Assembly (NCBI GenBank): GCA_963719855.1
Contig: CAVRDK010000003.1
Coordinates: 1 to 64,000 of the forward strand
Reading direction: 5' to 3'
DNA: 64,000 nt
Origin: CAIQPV01 sp963719855
GTDB taxonomy: Bacteria > Pseudomonadota > Gammaproteobacteria > Burkholderiales > Gallionellaceae
Numbering within the stretch: position 1 is the stretch's first letter; each line of letters begins with the position of its first letter. Positions 19,944 through 28,770 of this stretch are shown here, piece by piece. A program made the translations under genes and the position numbers. The notes under the pieces are model-generated. The model made no database searches. It had not been told where the DNA came from and saw only the letters and a list, made by a program, of their open reading frames with translations.

Positions 19944-21323
19944 ATGCAAGACGATAAAGATTCCATGACCCCCCTTGAACGCCGCGCCAGCATCGGCCTG
20001 GCGGGCATTTACGGCCTGCGTATGCTGGGCCTGTTCATCATCCTGCCGATTTTTGCGATCTATGCGCAGAAACTGCCCGGCGGCGAGAGCCAGACACTGA
20101 TCGGCATCGCCCTCGGCGCTTACGGCCTGACTCAGGCCATTCTGCAAATTCCGGCGGGTTGGCTGTCCGATCATTTTGGGCGCAAGCCGGTGATTTACGC
20201 CGGGTTGATTCTGTTTGCCATCGGCAGTTTCGTCGCAGGGGCAGCGGACAACATCTACTGGATCATCGCCGGGCGTGTGATCCAGGGCGCGGGCGCGATC
20301 AACGCGGCGGTGATGGCGCTGACTGCCGACCTGACGCGCGAGGAGCACCGCACTAAGGCAATGGCGATGATAGGCATCACCATCGGCATCGCCTTCTCGA
20401 TTTCGCTGGTGCTGTCGCCGTTTCTATATCAGTTCATCGGTGTGCCGGGTATTTTCAAACTGATCGGGGTGCTGGCGCTGTTGGCGATGGTAGTGGTGGC
20501 ATTTGTGATCCCGAATCCGGCGATTACCCGCTTCCATTCCGACACTGAAGCGACCATTAAAAAATTGGGCGCGGTGCTGCGCAACAAGGATCTGCTGCGC
20601 CTCGACTTTGGTATTTTTTCACTGCACGCTATCCTGATGTCGGTGTTCATGCAAGTGCCGTTTATCTTGAGGCAGGACGGTTTGGAGGCGGCACAGCATT
20701 GGAAGGTGTACCTGCCGGTGATGCTGGTCGCTTTCATGCTGATGGTGCCGCCTATCATCATTGCCGAGAAAAAAGCCCAGATGAAAAAGGTTTTCATAGG
20801 CGCAGTAGCACTGGCGGCACTGGCGCAACTGTCGCTGATGCTGCTGCAACACAGTTTGTGGGGCGTGGCGTTGGCACTGCTGGTTTTCTTCACCTCATTC
20901 AACTTGCTGGAGGCGATGCTGCCTTCGCTAATCAGCAAAATCGCTCCGCTGGACGCAAAAGGTACGGCGATGGGCATTTACAGCAGCGTGCAGTTTCTCG
21001 GTGCGTTTTTCGGCGCGGCGGTGGGCGGCTTCCTGATGCAACATTTCGGCGGCAACGCGGTGTTTGTTTTTGCGATAGGCTTGCTGCTGTTGTGGCTGCT
21101 GGTGGCAAGCACCATGCAACCCCCTGCGGCGGTGCGCACCAAGCTGTATCACTTGCCAGAACTGGATGAAGCGAATGCCAGCACCTTGCGGCGGAAGCTG
21201 GCGCAAGTGCAGGGCGTGCGCGAAGTGATGGTCACGGGGGCGGAGGGTATGGCCTGCCTCAAGGTGGACATGCAAGGTTTTGACGAGGCGGCGGTAGAAC
21301 AACTCTTGCCCAAGGAAGATTGA
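19944..21323 (+). CDS. yajR: MFS transporter, YajR-like
   Basis: Inner-membrane major-facilitator transporter of 459 residues with 12 predicted helices. Motif A is visible as GWLSDHFGRKP near residue 75. After the last helix comes a cytosolic ferredoxin-like domain of about 65 residues (LYHLPELDEAN ... REVMVTGAEGMACLKVDM), the YAM domain that marks YajR among MFS proteins. The natural substrate of YajR is not established, so the role is probably drug or metabolite efflux without more detail. It precedes the thrS promoter. Confidence 0.88.
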   Translation: MQDDKDSMTPLERRASIGLAGIYGLRMLGLFIILPIFAIYAQKLPGGESQTLIGIALGAYGLTQAILQIPAGWLSDHFGRKPVIYAGLILFAIGSFVAGAADNIYWIIAGRVIQGAGAINAAVMALTADLTREEHRTKAMAMIGITIGIAFSISLVLSPFLYQFIGVPGIFKLIGVLALLAMVVVAFVIPNPAITRFHSDTEATIKKLGAVLRNKDLLRLDFGIFSLHAILMSVFMQVPFILRQDGLEAAQHWKVYLPVMLVAFMLMVPPIIIAEKKAQMKKVFIGAVALAALAQLSLMLLQHSLWGVALALLVFFTSFNLLEAMLPSLISKIAPLDAKGTAMGIYSSVQFLGAFFGAAVGGFLMQHFGGNAVFVFAIGLLLLWLLVASTMQPPAAVRTKLYHLPELDEANASTLRRKLAQVQGVREVMVTGAEGMACLKVDMQGFDEAAVEQLLPKED

Positions 21324-21360
21324 TCCGTCGAATGGACTTGCCATTGGACAAGGCTTCGTT

Positions 21361-21390
21361 TTGACCGTAAGCAGAGGGCTGCGATATACT
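21361..21390 (+). promoter_or_regulatory. Promoter of the thrS-infC-rpmI-rplT operon
   Basis: TTGACC (21361-21366) and TATACT (21385-21390) are separated by 18 nt, about 95 nt upstream of the thrS ATG. The transcript would include the hairpin at 21430-21446. Confidence 0.65.
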
Positions 21391-21429
21391 GCCCCCCTTG
21401 CGTTGGCTCACGCTTGTCAACACACCAAT

Positions 21430-21455
21430 GTGCGGCATTGCCGCACTTTGTTTTT
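21430..21455 (+). terminator. Terminator-like hairpin in the thrS leader
   Basis: GTGCGGC-ATT-GCCGCAC is followed by TTTGTTTTT. It lies between the promoter and the thrS start, so it could be an attenuator; alternatively it ends transcription from yajR. Confidence 0.6.
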
Positions 21456-21485
21456 GCCTTGATGTTTTGAAAAGAAAAGAGAGAT

Positions 21486-23399
21486 ATGCCAGTCATCACC
21501 CTACCCGATGGATCGCAGCGCAGTTTTGCGCAGCCGGTTACCGTTGCCGAAGTCGCGGCCAGCATAGGTGCGGGCTTGGCGCGTGCGGCGCTGGCGGGCA
21601 AGGTTGACGGGCAACTGGTCGACACTTCCCACCTGATTTCTGCCGATGCGGCACTGGCGATCATCACCGATAAGGACGCGGATGGACTTGATCTCATCCG
21701 CCATTCCGCCTCGCACCTGATGGCTTATGCGGTCAAGGAATTGTTCCCTGAAGCGCAGGTGACCATCGGGCCAGTGATCGAAAATGGTTTTTATTACGAT
21801 TTTTCCTATGCCCGCCCATTCACGCCGGAAGACTTGGTGGCAATAGAAAAACGCATGGCGGAATTGGCCAAGCGCGACATCCCGGTGACGCGCAGTGTGC
21901 TGCCGCGCGACGAGGCGGTGGCCTTTTTCAAGAAGCTGGGCGAGCATTACAAGGCGGAGATCATCGCGTCCATTCCTGCCGATCAGGATGTGTCGCTGTA
22001 CACCGAAGGCGCGTTCACCGACCTGTGCCGTGGGCCGCATGTGCCATCCACTGGCAAGCTCAAGGTGTTCAAGCTGATGAAGCTGGCCGGCGCTTATTGG
22101 CGCGGCGATTCGAAGAATGAGATGTTGCAGCGGATTTACGGCACGGCATGGGCAAAGAAAGAAGACCTGGATGCTTATCTGTTCCGCCTGGAAGAAGCGG
22201 AGAAACGCGACCACCGCAAGCTTGGCAAGCAGCTTGATCTGTTCCATATGCAGGATGAAGCGCCGGGCATGGTGTTCTGGCACCCCAAGGGTTGGGCGGT
22301 GTGGCAGGTGATTGAGCAGTATATGCGCCGTGTTTATCTGGACAACGGTTATCAGGAAGTTCGCTGCCCGCAAATTATCGACCGTGTGCTGTGGGAGAAA
22401 TCCGGCCACTGGGAACATTTCAAGGCCAGCATGTTCACCACCGAGTCTGAAAAACATGAATTTGCGATCAAGCCGATGAACTGTCCTGGCCACGTGCAAG
22501 TGTTCAATGCCGACCTGCGCTCTTATCGTGAACTGCCACTGCGCTATGGTGAGTTCGGTTCGTGCCATCGCAACGAGCCATCCGGCGGCTTGCATGGGCT
22601 GATGAGGGTGCGCGGTTTCGTGCAGGACGACGGCCACATCTTCTGCACCGAAGAGCAGATCGAATCTGAAGTGACAGCCTTCAATGCGCTGGTGCTGAAG
22701 GTTTATAAGGACTTCGGCTTTCATGATGTGGCGGTGAAGTTGGCGCTGCGGCCGGAAAGCAGGGTCGGCTCCGATGAAGTTTGGGATAAAGCGGAAGATG
22801 CCTTGCGCTCTGCATTGCGGGCTTCCGGTCTGGAGTGGGTAGAGTTGCCGGGTGAGGGAGCTTTCTATGGCCCGAAAATCGAGTTCCACATCAAGGATGC
22901 CATAGGCCGTTCCTGGCAGTGCGGTACGGTGCAGGTGGACTTCTCCATGCCGGGCCGCTTGGGCGCCGAATTCGTTGATGAGGACAATACCCGCAAGGTT
23001 CCGGTGATGTTGCACCGGGCGATACTGGGTTCGCTTGAGCGCTTCATCGGCATCTTGGTCGAAAACCATGCCGGAGCACTGCCGCTGTGGCTGGCGCCGG
23101 TGCAGATGGCGGTGATAAATATCTCGCAGGCGCAGGATGCTTATGCGACCCAACTTGCTGCTTCTTTGCGCGCTGCCGGGTTCCGTGCGCAGCTGGATTT
23201 GCGTAATGAGAAGATTACCTATAAAATACGAGAACATAGCTTGCAGAAACTACCTTATCAGCTAATTGTGGGTGATAAGGAAATGGCTGCTGGCTTGGTT
23301 GCCGTGCGAAACCGTCAAGGTGAAGACCTTGGTCAGATGTCGGTTGAGGCGTTGTTGCAACACCTCAAGTCGGAACTGCGAACGGGTAGCACGGTTTAA
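21486..23399 (+). CDS. thrS: Threonine--tRNA ligase
   Basis: Class II synthetase, 637 residues, cytoplasmic. It has the N-terminal TGS domain, the editing domain with HSASHLMAYAV and the SAD-type segment, a catalytic core with MNCPGH (zinc ligand Cys), RNEPSGGLHGLMRVRGFVQDD (motif 2) and RAILGSLERFIGILVE (motif 3), and a C-terminal anticodon-binding domain. An AAAAGAGAGAT purine-rich site precedes the ATG. It is the first gene of the thrS-infC-rpmI-rplT-pheST block. Confidence 0.98.
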   Translation: MPVITLPDGSQRSFAQPVTVAEVAASIGAGLARAALAGKVDGQLVDTSHLISADAALAIITDKDADGLDLIRHSASHLMAYAVKELFPEAQVTIGPVIENGFYYDFSYARPFTPEDLVAIEKRMAELAKRDIPVTRSVLPRDEAVAFFKKLGEHYKAEIIASIPADQDVSLYTEGAFTDLCRGPHVPSTGKLKVFKLMKLAGAYWRGDSKNEMLQRIYGTAWAKKEDLDAYLFRLEEAEKRDHRKLGKQLDLFHMQDEAPGMVFWHPKGWAVWQVIEQYMRRVYLDNGYQEVRCPQIIDRVLWEKSGHWEHFKASMFTTESEKHEFAIKPMNCPGHVQVFNADLRSYRELPLRYGEFGSCHRNEPSGGLHGLMRVRGFVQDDGHIFCTEEQIESEVTAFNALVLKVYKDFGFHDVAVKLALRPESRVGSDEVWDKAEDALRSALRASGLEWVELPGEGAFYGPKIEFHIKDAIGRSWQCGTVQVDFSMPGRLGAEFVDEDNTRKVPVMLHRAILGSLERFIGILVENHAGALPLWLAPVQMAVINISQAQDAYATQLAASLRAAGFRAQLDLRNEKITYKIREHSLQKLPYQLIVGDKEMAAGLVAVRNRQGEDLGQMSVEALLQHLKSELRTGSTV

Positions 23400-23418
23400 T
23401 TTTTTTGGAGAAACTACA

Positions 23419-23937
23419 ATAGCTCAGGACAAAGCACAACGAATCAACGAGCAGATAACGGCACCTCAGGTGCGGCTGGTTGGTGTAGAAGGGGAGCCAC
23501 TCGGTATTGTGGCAGTCGCAGAAGCGCTGCGCCTGTCCGAAGAGGCTGATTTAGATCTGGTTGAAATTGCACCCATGGCGGAACCGCCGGTGTGCCGCAT
23601 CATGGATATCGGCAAGTTCAAGTACGCCGAGAGCAAGAAGCAGCACGAGGCCAAGCTTAAGCAGAAGCAGATTCAGATTAAGGAAGTCAAATTCCGCCCC
23701 AGTACGGATGATGGCGATTACGGCATCAAGTTGCGTAATCTGATTCGTTTTCTGGAAGAAGGCGACAAGACCAAGATCACCTTGCGTTTCCGTGGCCGCG
23801 AGATTGCCCATCAGGGCATCGGCATGCGCCTGATGGAACGTGTCAGGGCTGATCTCGATGAACATGGCATCGTGGAGCAGTTTCCCAAGATGGAAGGTCG
23901 GCAGATGGTGATGGTGCTGTCGCCGAAGAGAAAATAA
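23419..23937 (+). CDS. infC: Translation initiation factor IF-3 with an AUA start codon
   Basis: IF-3 blocks premature joining of the 50S subunit and checks start codons. The ORF has 172 codons beginning AQDKAQRINEQITAPQVRLV. No ATG, GTG or TTG fits this N-terminus; the codon ATA at 23419-23421 follows a GGAG site with 8-nt spacing. Rare AUU/AUA/AUC starts in infC are the known basis of autoregulation, because IF-3 rejects them. The N-domain, basic linker (SKKQHEAKLKQKQ) and C-domain with KITLRFRGREIAH are intact. Confidence 0.96.
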   Translation: MAQDKAQRINEQITAPQVRLVGVEGEPLGIVAVAEALRLSEEADLDLVEIAPMAEPPVCRIMDIGKFKYAESKKQHEAKLKQKQIQIKEVKFRPSTDDGDYGIKLRNLIRFLEEGDKTKITLRFRGREIAHQGIGMRLMERVRADLDEHGIVEQFPKMEGRQMVMVLSPKRK

Positions 23938-23950
23938 AAACTCCGTACTG

Positions 23951-24054
23951 TTCCTTCCCCCTTGCAGGGGGAAGGGTAGGATGGGGGTAGAGTAGGAGGA
24001 ACGCTGAGTTTCTACCCCCTCCCTAGCCCTCCCCCTGCAAGGGGGAGGGGAATA
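23951..24054. repeat. BIME-like palindromic repeat, copy B, in the infC-rpmI spacer
   Basis: Inverted units CTTCCCCCTTGCAGGGGGAA and CTCCCCCTGCAAGGGGGAGG bracket a spacer that begins GGGTAGGATGGGGGTAGAG. It is transcribed within the infC-rpmI-rplT operon, between the IF-3 stop and the rpmI leader, where it could act as a processing site or attenuator. Confidence 0.8.
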
Positions 24055-24184
24055 AAAGTTAGTGCTGCGCAGATTAAGGGACTGGTCGGCGCGGCTCAGC
24101 AGTAAACAGTCCCATACAAGTGGTTCCGGGTTTTCAAGCGTTCCTGTCAGGAACCTCCCGGCGTCATCAAATAAAGGAGTTGTT

Positions 24185-24382
24185 ATGCCTAAAATGAAAA
24201 CTAAAAGCGGTGCAAAAAAACGCTTTATAGTTCGTGCTGGCGGAAGCATCAAGCGTTCAAAAGCGTTCAAACGTCATATTCTGACCAAGAAAACGACCAA
24301 GAATAAACGTCAATTGCGTGGTACGACTGAAGTTCACGCAACTAACGCCGCAGCCGTTCGTTCCATGTTGCCTTACGCTTAA
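24185..24382 (+). CDS. rpmI: 50S ribosomal protein L35
   Basis: A 65-residue basic ribosomal protein beginning MPKMKTKSGAKKRFIVRA, full length. The ATG at 24185 follows AAAGGAGTTGTT. In related bacteria L20 represses rpmI-rplT translation through a structure upstream of rpmI; the leader here (24055-24184) and copy B occupy that region. Confidence 0.98.
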   Translation: MPKMKTKSGAKKRFIVRAGGSIKRSKAFKRHILTKKTTKNKRQLRGTTEVHATNAAAVRSMLPYA

Positions 24383-24394
24383 GGAGTATAGAAA

Positions 24395-24754
24395 ATGCCA
24401 AGAGTTAAACGTGGTGTAACGGCGCGTGCGCGCCATAAGAAAGTTTTAGATCAGGCCAAGGGTTACCGTGGTCGCCGCAAGAACGTCTATCGCATCGCCA
24501 AAGAAGCGGTGATGAAAGCTGGGCAATATGCCTACCGCGATCGTCGTCAACGCAAGCGTCAGTTCCGCACCCTGTGGATTGCGCGTATCAATGCGGCTGC
24601 GCGTGAACAAGGCCTGAGCTACAGCGTATTCATGAACGGCTTGAAGAAAGCGGCTATTCAGATCGACCGCAAGGTATTGTCTGACATCGCGATCTTCGAC
24701 AAGGCGGCGTTTGCACAAATCGTGGTGCAAGCTAAAGCCAGCCTCGGCGTTTAA
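24395..24754 (+). CDS. rplT: 50S ribosomal protein L20
   Basis: A 119-residue rRNA-binding assembly protein with the characteristic VKRGVTARARHKKVLDQAKG N-terminus and a globular C-terminal domain (LSYSVFMNGLKKAAIQIDRK). It starts 12 nt after rpmI and is followed by an intrinsic terminator at 24775-24797. Confidence 0.98.
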   Translation: MPRVKRGVTARARHKKVLDQAKGYRGRRKNVYRIAKEAVMKAGQYAYRDRRQRKRQFRTLWIARINAAAREQGLSYSVFMNGLKKAAIQIDRKVLSDIAIFDKAAFAQIVVQAKASLGV

Positions 24755-24774
24755 GCATAAGTTGTATCGACTAG

Positions 24775-24797
24775 GGAGGCGGTGACGCCTCCTTTTT
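24775..24797 (+). terminator. Intrinsic terminator after rplT
   Basis: GGAGGCG-GTGA-CGCCTCC followed by TTTTT. It separates the infC operon from pheST. Confidence 0.9.
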
Positions 24798-24801
24798 CGT
24801 T

Positions 24802-24908
24802 TGTAAGTTGTTAGCCGTAAGTTATATAGACTTAAGACGTAAGTTGGTAGTTGGTTTTGTCGCTTCGCGAGTTTAACTTACGACTTACGTCTATTAACTT
24901 AATACGTG
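24802..24908. repeat. Hairpin repeat family R, copy 1
   Basis: The 35-nt core starting AGACGTAAGTTGGTAGTTGG at 24835 recurs exactly at 34597-34631. The copy has inverted arms (AGACGTAAGTT and ACTTACGTCT) around a CGCTTCGCGA loop. Both copies lie between operon-like genes of the translation block (before pheS and before truB). Confidence 0.8.
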
Positions 24909-24959
24909 ATTATTTTTACCTGATGACTTATCACCCCCATTTATTCATGCAAGAAATTC

Positions 24960-25973
24960 ATGCAAGAACTTGAACAAATTCTCGACGAAGCGCTGAAGCA
25001 GTTTGCTGTGCTAGAAGATGCCGCTGCATTGGAGAATGCGAAGGCGCGCTATCTGGGCAAGGACGGCAGCCTGACCGGCCTGCTGAAGGGTTTGGGCAAG
25101 CTCTCAGCAGAAGAACGTCCGGCAGCCGGGGCGCGCATCAATCAGGTCAAGCAGCAGATCGAAGCTGCGTTGCAAACGCGGCGCGATGCCATCCAGCAGC
25201 AAGCACTGCAAGCCAGATTGGCGGCAGAGTCACTGGATGTGACGCTGCCAGGGCGCGGTGCGGGCGTGGGCGGATTGCATCCGGTCACGCGTACGCTGGA
25301 GCGCATCGAAATGTTGTTCCACTCCATCGGTTACGCCGTGGCGGAAGGCCCGGAGATCGAGAGTGATTTCTACAACTTCACCGCGCTGAATATCCCGGAA
25401 GACCATCCGGCGCGCGCCATGCACGACACTTTCTATATCGACGACAAGCATGTGCTGCGTACGCACACCTCGCCGATCCAGATACGCTACATGCAGGCGC
25501 ATGTGGAGAAATACCAGCATCTGGAGACGATGCCGGACATCCGCATTATCGCGCCGGGGCGCGTGTATCGCGTGGATTCCGATGCCACTCATTCGCCGAT
25601 GTTCCATCAGGTCGAAGGCTTGTGGATTGGCGAGCGCGTGAGCTTCGCCGACCTCAAGGGCGTGATCGCCGATTTCCTGCAAAACTATTTCGAAACGTCG
25701 GACATGCAAGTGCGCTTTCGTCCCTCGTTCTTCCCTTTCACCGAGCCGTCGGCGGAAATGGATATGAGCTGGAAGGGCGGCTGGCTGGAGATCGGCGGCT
25801 GCGGCATGGTGCATCCGAACGTGCTCAAACATGTCGGCATCGACAGCGAGAAATACATCGGCTTCGCTTTCGGCATGGGCGTAGAGCGCCTGTCCATGCT
25901 GCGCTACGGCGTGAACGACCTCAGGTTGTTCTTCGAAAATGATCTTCAATTCCTTAAGCAATTCGCATCATGA
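24960..25973 (+). CDS. pheS: Phenylalanine--tRNA ligase alpha subunit
   Basis: Catalytic subunit of the heterotetrameric enzyme, 337 residues. N-terminal coiled coil (about 1-90), then class II core with motif 2 (FHQVEGLWIGERVSFADLKG) and motif 3 (GFAFGMGVERLSMLRYGV). The ATG at 24960 sits in a 13-bp tandem duplication, TTCATGCAAGAAn, that also creates an out-of-frame ATG at 24947. The C-terminus NDLQFLKQFAS is followed by a decayed second copy of the same 3' end near 26036. Confidence 0.97.
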   Translation: MQELEQILDEALKQFAVLEDAAALENAKARYLGKDGSLTGLLKGLGKLSAEERPAAGARINQVKQQIEAALQTRRDAIQQQALQARLAAESLDVTLPGRGAGVGGLHPVTRTLERIEMLFHSIGYAVAEGPEIESDFYNFTALNIPEDHPARAMHDTFYIDDKHVLRTHTSPIQIRYMQAHVEKYQHLETMPDIRIIAPGRVYRVDSDATHSPMFHQVEGLWIGERVSFADLKGVIADFLQNYFETSDMQVRFRPSFFPFTEPSAEMDMSWKGGWLEIGGCGMVHPNVLKHVGIDSEKYIGFAFGMGVERLSMLRYGVNDLRLFFENDLQFLKQFAS

Positions 25974-26035
25974 ACAGCTTATTGAAGATCATTTCAGTGG
26001 AGGCTCATGCGGCAAGGCCGCGTTATGCCGTAACT

Positions 26036-26070
26036 AAAATGACCTGCAATTCCTGAAATAATTTAACTGA
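26036..26070 (+). repeat. Decayed duplicate of the pheS 3' end
   Basis: The sequence reads N-D-L-Q-F-L-K-stop in one frame and aligns with the last 40 nt of pheS at about three quarters identity. It lies 60 nt beyond the pheS stop. It may mark an insertion that displaced the original gene end, with a new end copied from it. Confidence 0.5.
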
Positions 26071-26072
26071 AC

Positions 26073-28430
26073 ATGCAATTTTCTGAATCCTGGTTACGCA
26101 CATTCGTGAATCCATCGCTCTCCAGCGAGAAACTGGCACACCTGTTGACCATGGCGGGGCTGGAAGTGGAAGAGATAAGGCCAGTTGCGCCGGCCTTCGA
26201 CAAGGTCGTCGTCGCGCAGGTGCTAACAAAAGATAAACATCCCGATGCCGACCGACTGAACGTGCTAACGGTGGATGTGGGTCAGAATGAGCCGCTGACC
26301 ATCGTGTGTGGCGCGCAGAATGTCAGCGTCGGCATGAAAGCGCCATGTGCGCTGGTCGGAGCAAAGCTGCCCGGAGACTTTAACATCAAGCAAGCCAAGG
26401 TGCGCGGCATCGCGTCCTTCGGCATGATGTGCTCGGACAAGGAGCTTGGCCTGGCGGAAGAGAGCAACGGGTTATTGGAATTAACTGCCGATGCGGTGGT
26501 CGGGCAGAGCATCCGCGAACATCTCGATCTGGACGATCATCTGATCACACTCAAGCTGACGCCGAACCGCAGCGATTGTCTGTCGCTGTACGGCGTTGCG
26601 CGCGAAGTATCCGCCTTGACTGGGGTGTCGCTGCAAGTCATTCCCCAGATCGATTACAAGCTGGACGACAAGCATAGCCGCAAGGTCAAGGTGGCGGCAT
26701 CCGCCGCCTGTCCGCGTTATGCCGGGCGTGTGATCGCCGGAGTTAATGCGAAGGCTGCTACGCCTACATGGATGGTGCAGCGTCTGGAACGTTGCGGTCT
26801 GCGCAGCATCAGCGCGCTGGTGGACGTAACCAACTACGTGTTGCTCGAACTGGGACAACCGCTGCACGCCTTCGATCTGAATAAGTTGAATGGCGATATC
26901 GAAGTGCGCTTCGCGCGTGCCGGAGAAAGCCTGAAACTACTGAATGAACAAACCGTAAGCTTACAAGAAGACATGCTGGTAATCGCCGACAGCAAACAGC
27001 CTGTCGCGCTAGCCGGTGTGATGGGTGGAGAGGACAGTGCGGTGGACGATATGACCACCGCTATCTTTCTTGAGAGCGCGTTCTTCGCGCCCAGCGTGAT
27101 TGTCGGTAAATCTCGACAACTGGGTATTAGTTCCGATTCTTCCTACCGTTTCGAGCGCGGGGTGGATTTCGCCGCCACACAAATTGCGCTGAGTCGTGCT
27201 ACTGAATTGATCCTCGATATTTGCGGCGGACAGGCCGAAGCGGTAACGGAAGTACTGGGCGAGTTGCCTGCACGCAATCCGGTGAAGCTGCGTGTACCAC
27301 GGGTGCAGCGCGTGCTGGGCGTATCACTGGAAGCGGAAGAAATCGCGCAGATACTGCCTCGTCTGGGTATGGTGTTCCAACAGCATGGCGATGAATTTTC
27401 CGTGACACCGCCCAGCTACCGTTTTGATATCACCATCGAAGAAGACCTGATCGAAGAAGTCGCGCGCGTATATGGTTACGAGAAAATTACGCCGCTACCG
27501 CCGCAGGCTACCATGAGCATATTGCCGCTGGTCGAGGCACAACGCCCTGCGGCGAAGCTGCGCCAGGCGCTGGTATTGCGCGACTATCAGGAAACCATCA
27601 ACTACGCCTTTGTGGAAGCCGAATGGGAGCGCGACCTATGCGGCAATGCCACGCCCATCGCATTGAAGAATCCCATTGCCAGCCAGATGAGCGTGATGCG
27701 CAGCAGTCTGCTGGGCGGGCTGCTCGCTGTCTTGCGCACCAACCTCGCGCGCAAGCAGCCGCGTGCGCGCCTGTTCGAGATGGGGGGATGCTTCGCCGCC
27801 GAGGCGGACAGTTATGTACAGCACGAGCGTGTGGCCGGATTGGCTTATGGTACGGCTTTGCCGGAGCAGTGGGGCACGGCGGCACGCAATGTGGATTTTT
27901 ATGATGTGAAGGCGGATGTGGAAGCGTTGTTTGCGCCGACCGCGTTAAGCTTTGTGGCGGCAGCGCACCCTGCTTCGCATCCCGGACGTTCGGCGCAAAT
28001 TTTGTTGAATGGACAGGCTGTTGGCTGGATCGGCGAGCTGCATCCGCAATGGCAACAACAATACGACTTGCCGCAGCCTGTGGTTTGGTTCGAACTTGAC
28101 CAAGCTGCCCTGATGCAGGCCGCAGTACCCCGCGCGGCAGAGATTTCAAAATTTCCGCCGGTGCGCCGCGATCTCGCTGTAGTGGTGGATGAAAGTATGG
28201 CGGTACAATCCCTGCTGGACGCCATGCAATCTGAAAACGCGCCCAACGTGATAGAGCTTGCGCTGTTTGACCTGTATCGCGGCAAGGGTGTGGAAGAAGG
28301 CAAAAAAAGCCTTGCTTTCCGTGTGTTGTTGCAAGATACTAAAAAAACACTGACAGACGCAGAAATTGAACCAAGCGTGGCGCGTCTGCTCGCAGTATTA
28401 CAAAAACAAGGTGCGCAATTGCGCGTTTAA
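26073..28430 (+). CDS. pheT: Phenylalanine--tRNA ligase beta subunit
   Basis: Editing and tRNA-binding subunit, 785 residues. Domains in order: tRNA-binding OB fold (about 40-150), B3/B4 editing domain (about 210-380), B5 (about 400-470, with VPRVQRVLGV), core class II-like fold and C-terminal ferredoxin-like anticodon-binding domain (about 695-785, SKFPPVRRDLAVVVDES). The start ATG has only a weak upstream ribosome site, and the 99-nt gap from pheS is unusually long because of the duplicated pheS end. Confidence 0.97.
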   Translation: MQFSESWLRTFVNPSLSSEKLAHLLTMAGLEVEEIRPVAPAFDKVVVAQVLTKDKHPDADRLNVLTVDVGQNEPLTIVCGAQNVSVGMKAPCALVGAKLPGDFNIKQAKVRGIASFGMMCSDKELGLAEESNGLLELTADAVVGQSIREHLDLDDHLITLKLTPNRSDCLSLYGVAREVSALTGVSLQVIPQIDYKLDDKHSRKVKVAASAACPRYAGRVIAGVNAKAATPTWMVQRLERCGLRSISALVDVTNYVLLELGQPLHAFDLNKLNGDIEVRFARAGESLKLLNEQTVSLQEDMLVIADSKQPVALAGVMGGEDSAVDDMTTAIFLESAFFAPSVIVGKSRQLGISSDSSYRFERGVDFAATQIALSRATELILDICGGQAEAVTEVLGELPARNPVKLRVPRVQRVLGVSLEAEEIAQILPRLGMVFQQHGDEFSVTPPSYRFDITIEEDLIEEVARVYGYEKITPLPPQATMSILPLVEAQRPAAKLRQALVLRDYQETINYAFVEAEWERDLCGNATPIALKNPIASQMSVMRSSLLGGLLAVLRTNLARKQPRARLFEMGGCFAAEADSYVQHERVAGLAYGTALPEQWGTAARNVDFYDVKADVEALFAPTALSFVAAAHPASHPGRSAQILLNGQAVGWIGELHPQWQQQYDLPQPVVWFELDQAALMQAAVPRAAEISKFPPVRRDLAVVVDESMAVQSLLDAMQSENAPNVIELALFDLYRGKGVEEGKKSLAFRVLLQDTKKTLTDAEIEPSVARLLAVLQKQGAQLRV

Positions 28431-28440
28431 GGGGTAATAA

Positions 28441-28770
28441 ATGACATTAACCAAAGCAGAACTTGCAGATTTGCTGTTTGAAAAAGTTGGGTTGAATAAA
28501 CGCGAAGCCAAAGACATGGTGGAAGCATTTTTTGAGGAGATTCGCGCCCAGCTCGAGCAGAGCGAAAGCGTCAAGCTGTCCGGTTTCGGCAATTTTCAAT
28601 TGCGCGACAAGCCGCAACGTCCGGGGCGCAATCCCAAGACCGGCGAGGAAATTCCCATCACCGCGCGGCGCGTGGTGACTTTTCATCCCAGCCAGAAACT
28701 CAAGAGCATGGTAGAGAAGACCTATTCCTTCGACCGTGCTCAGGACATGCATGGAAAACCACACGCCTAA
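28441..28770 (+). CDS. ihfA: Integration host factor alpha subunit
   Basis: DNA-bending nucleoid protein, 109 residues. The HU/IHF fold is complete: TKAELADLLFEKVGLNKREAKDMVE helices, LSGFGNFQLRDK and the DNA-contacting beta arm RPGRNPKTGEEIPI, where Pro intercalates. It starts 10 nt after pheT, as is usual in beta- and gammaproteobacteria. The tail overlaps the start of the next gene by 20 nt. Confidence 0.97.
   Translation: MTLTKAELADLLFEKVGLNKREAKDMVEAFFEEIRAQLEQSESVKLSGFGNFQLRDKPQRPGRNPKTGEEIPITARRVVTFHPSQKLKSMVEKTYSFDRAQDMHGKPHA

Noticed and set aside
21501..23237. 578-codon open frame antisense to thrS
   Set aside because: A shadow of the codon bias in thrS; no ribosome site and no family resemblance, while thrS is unambiguous.
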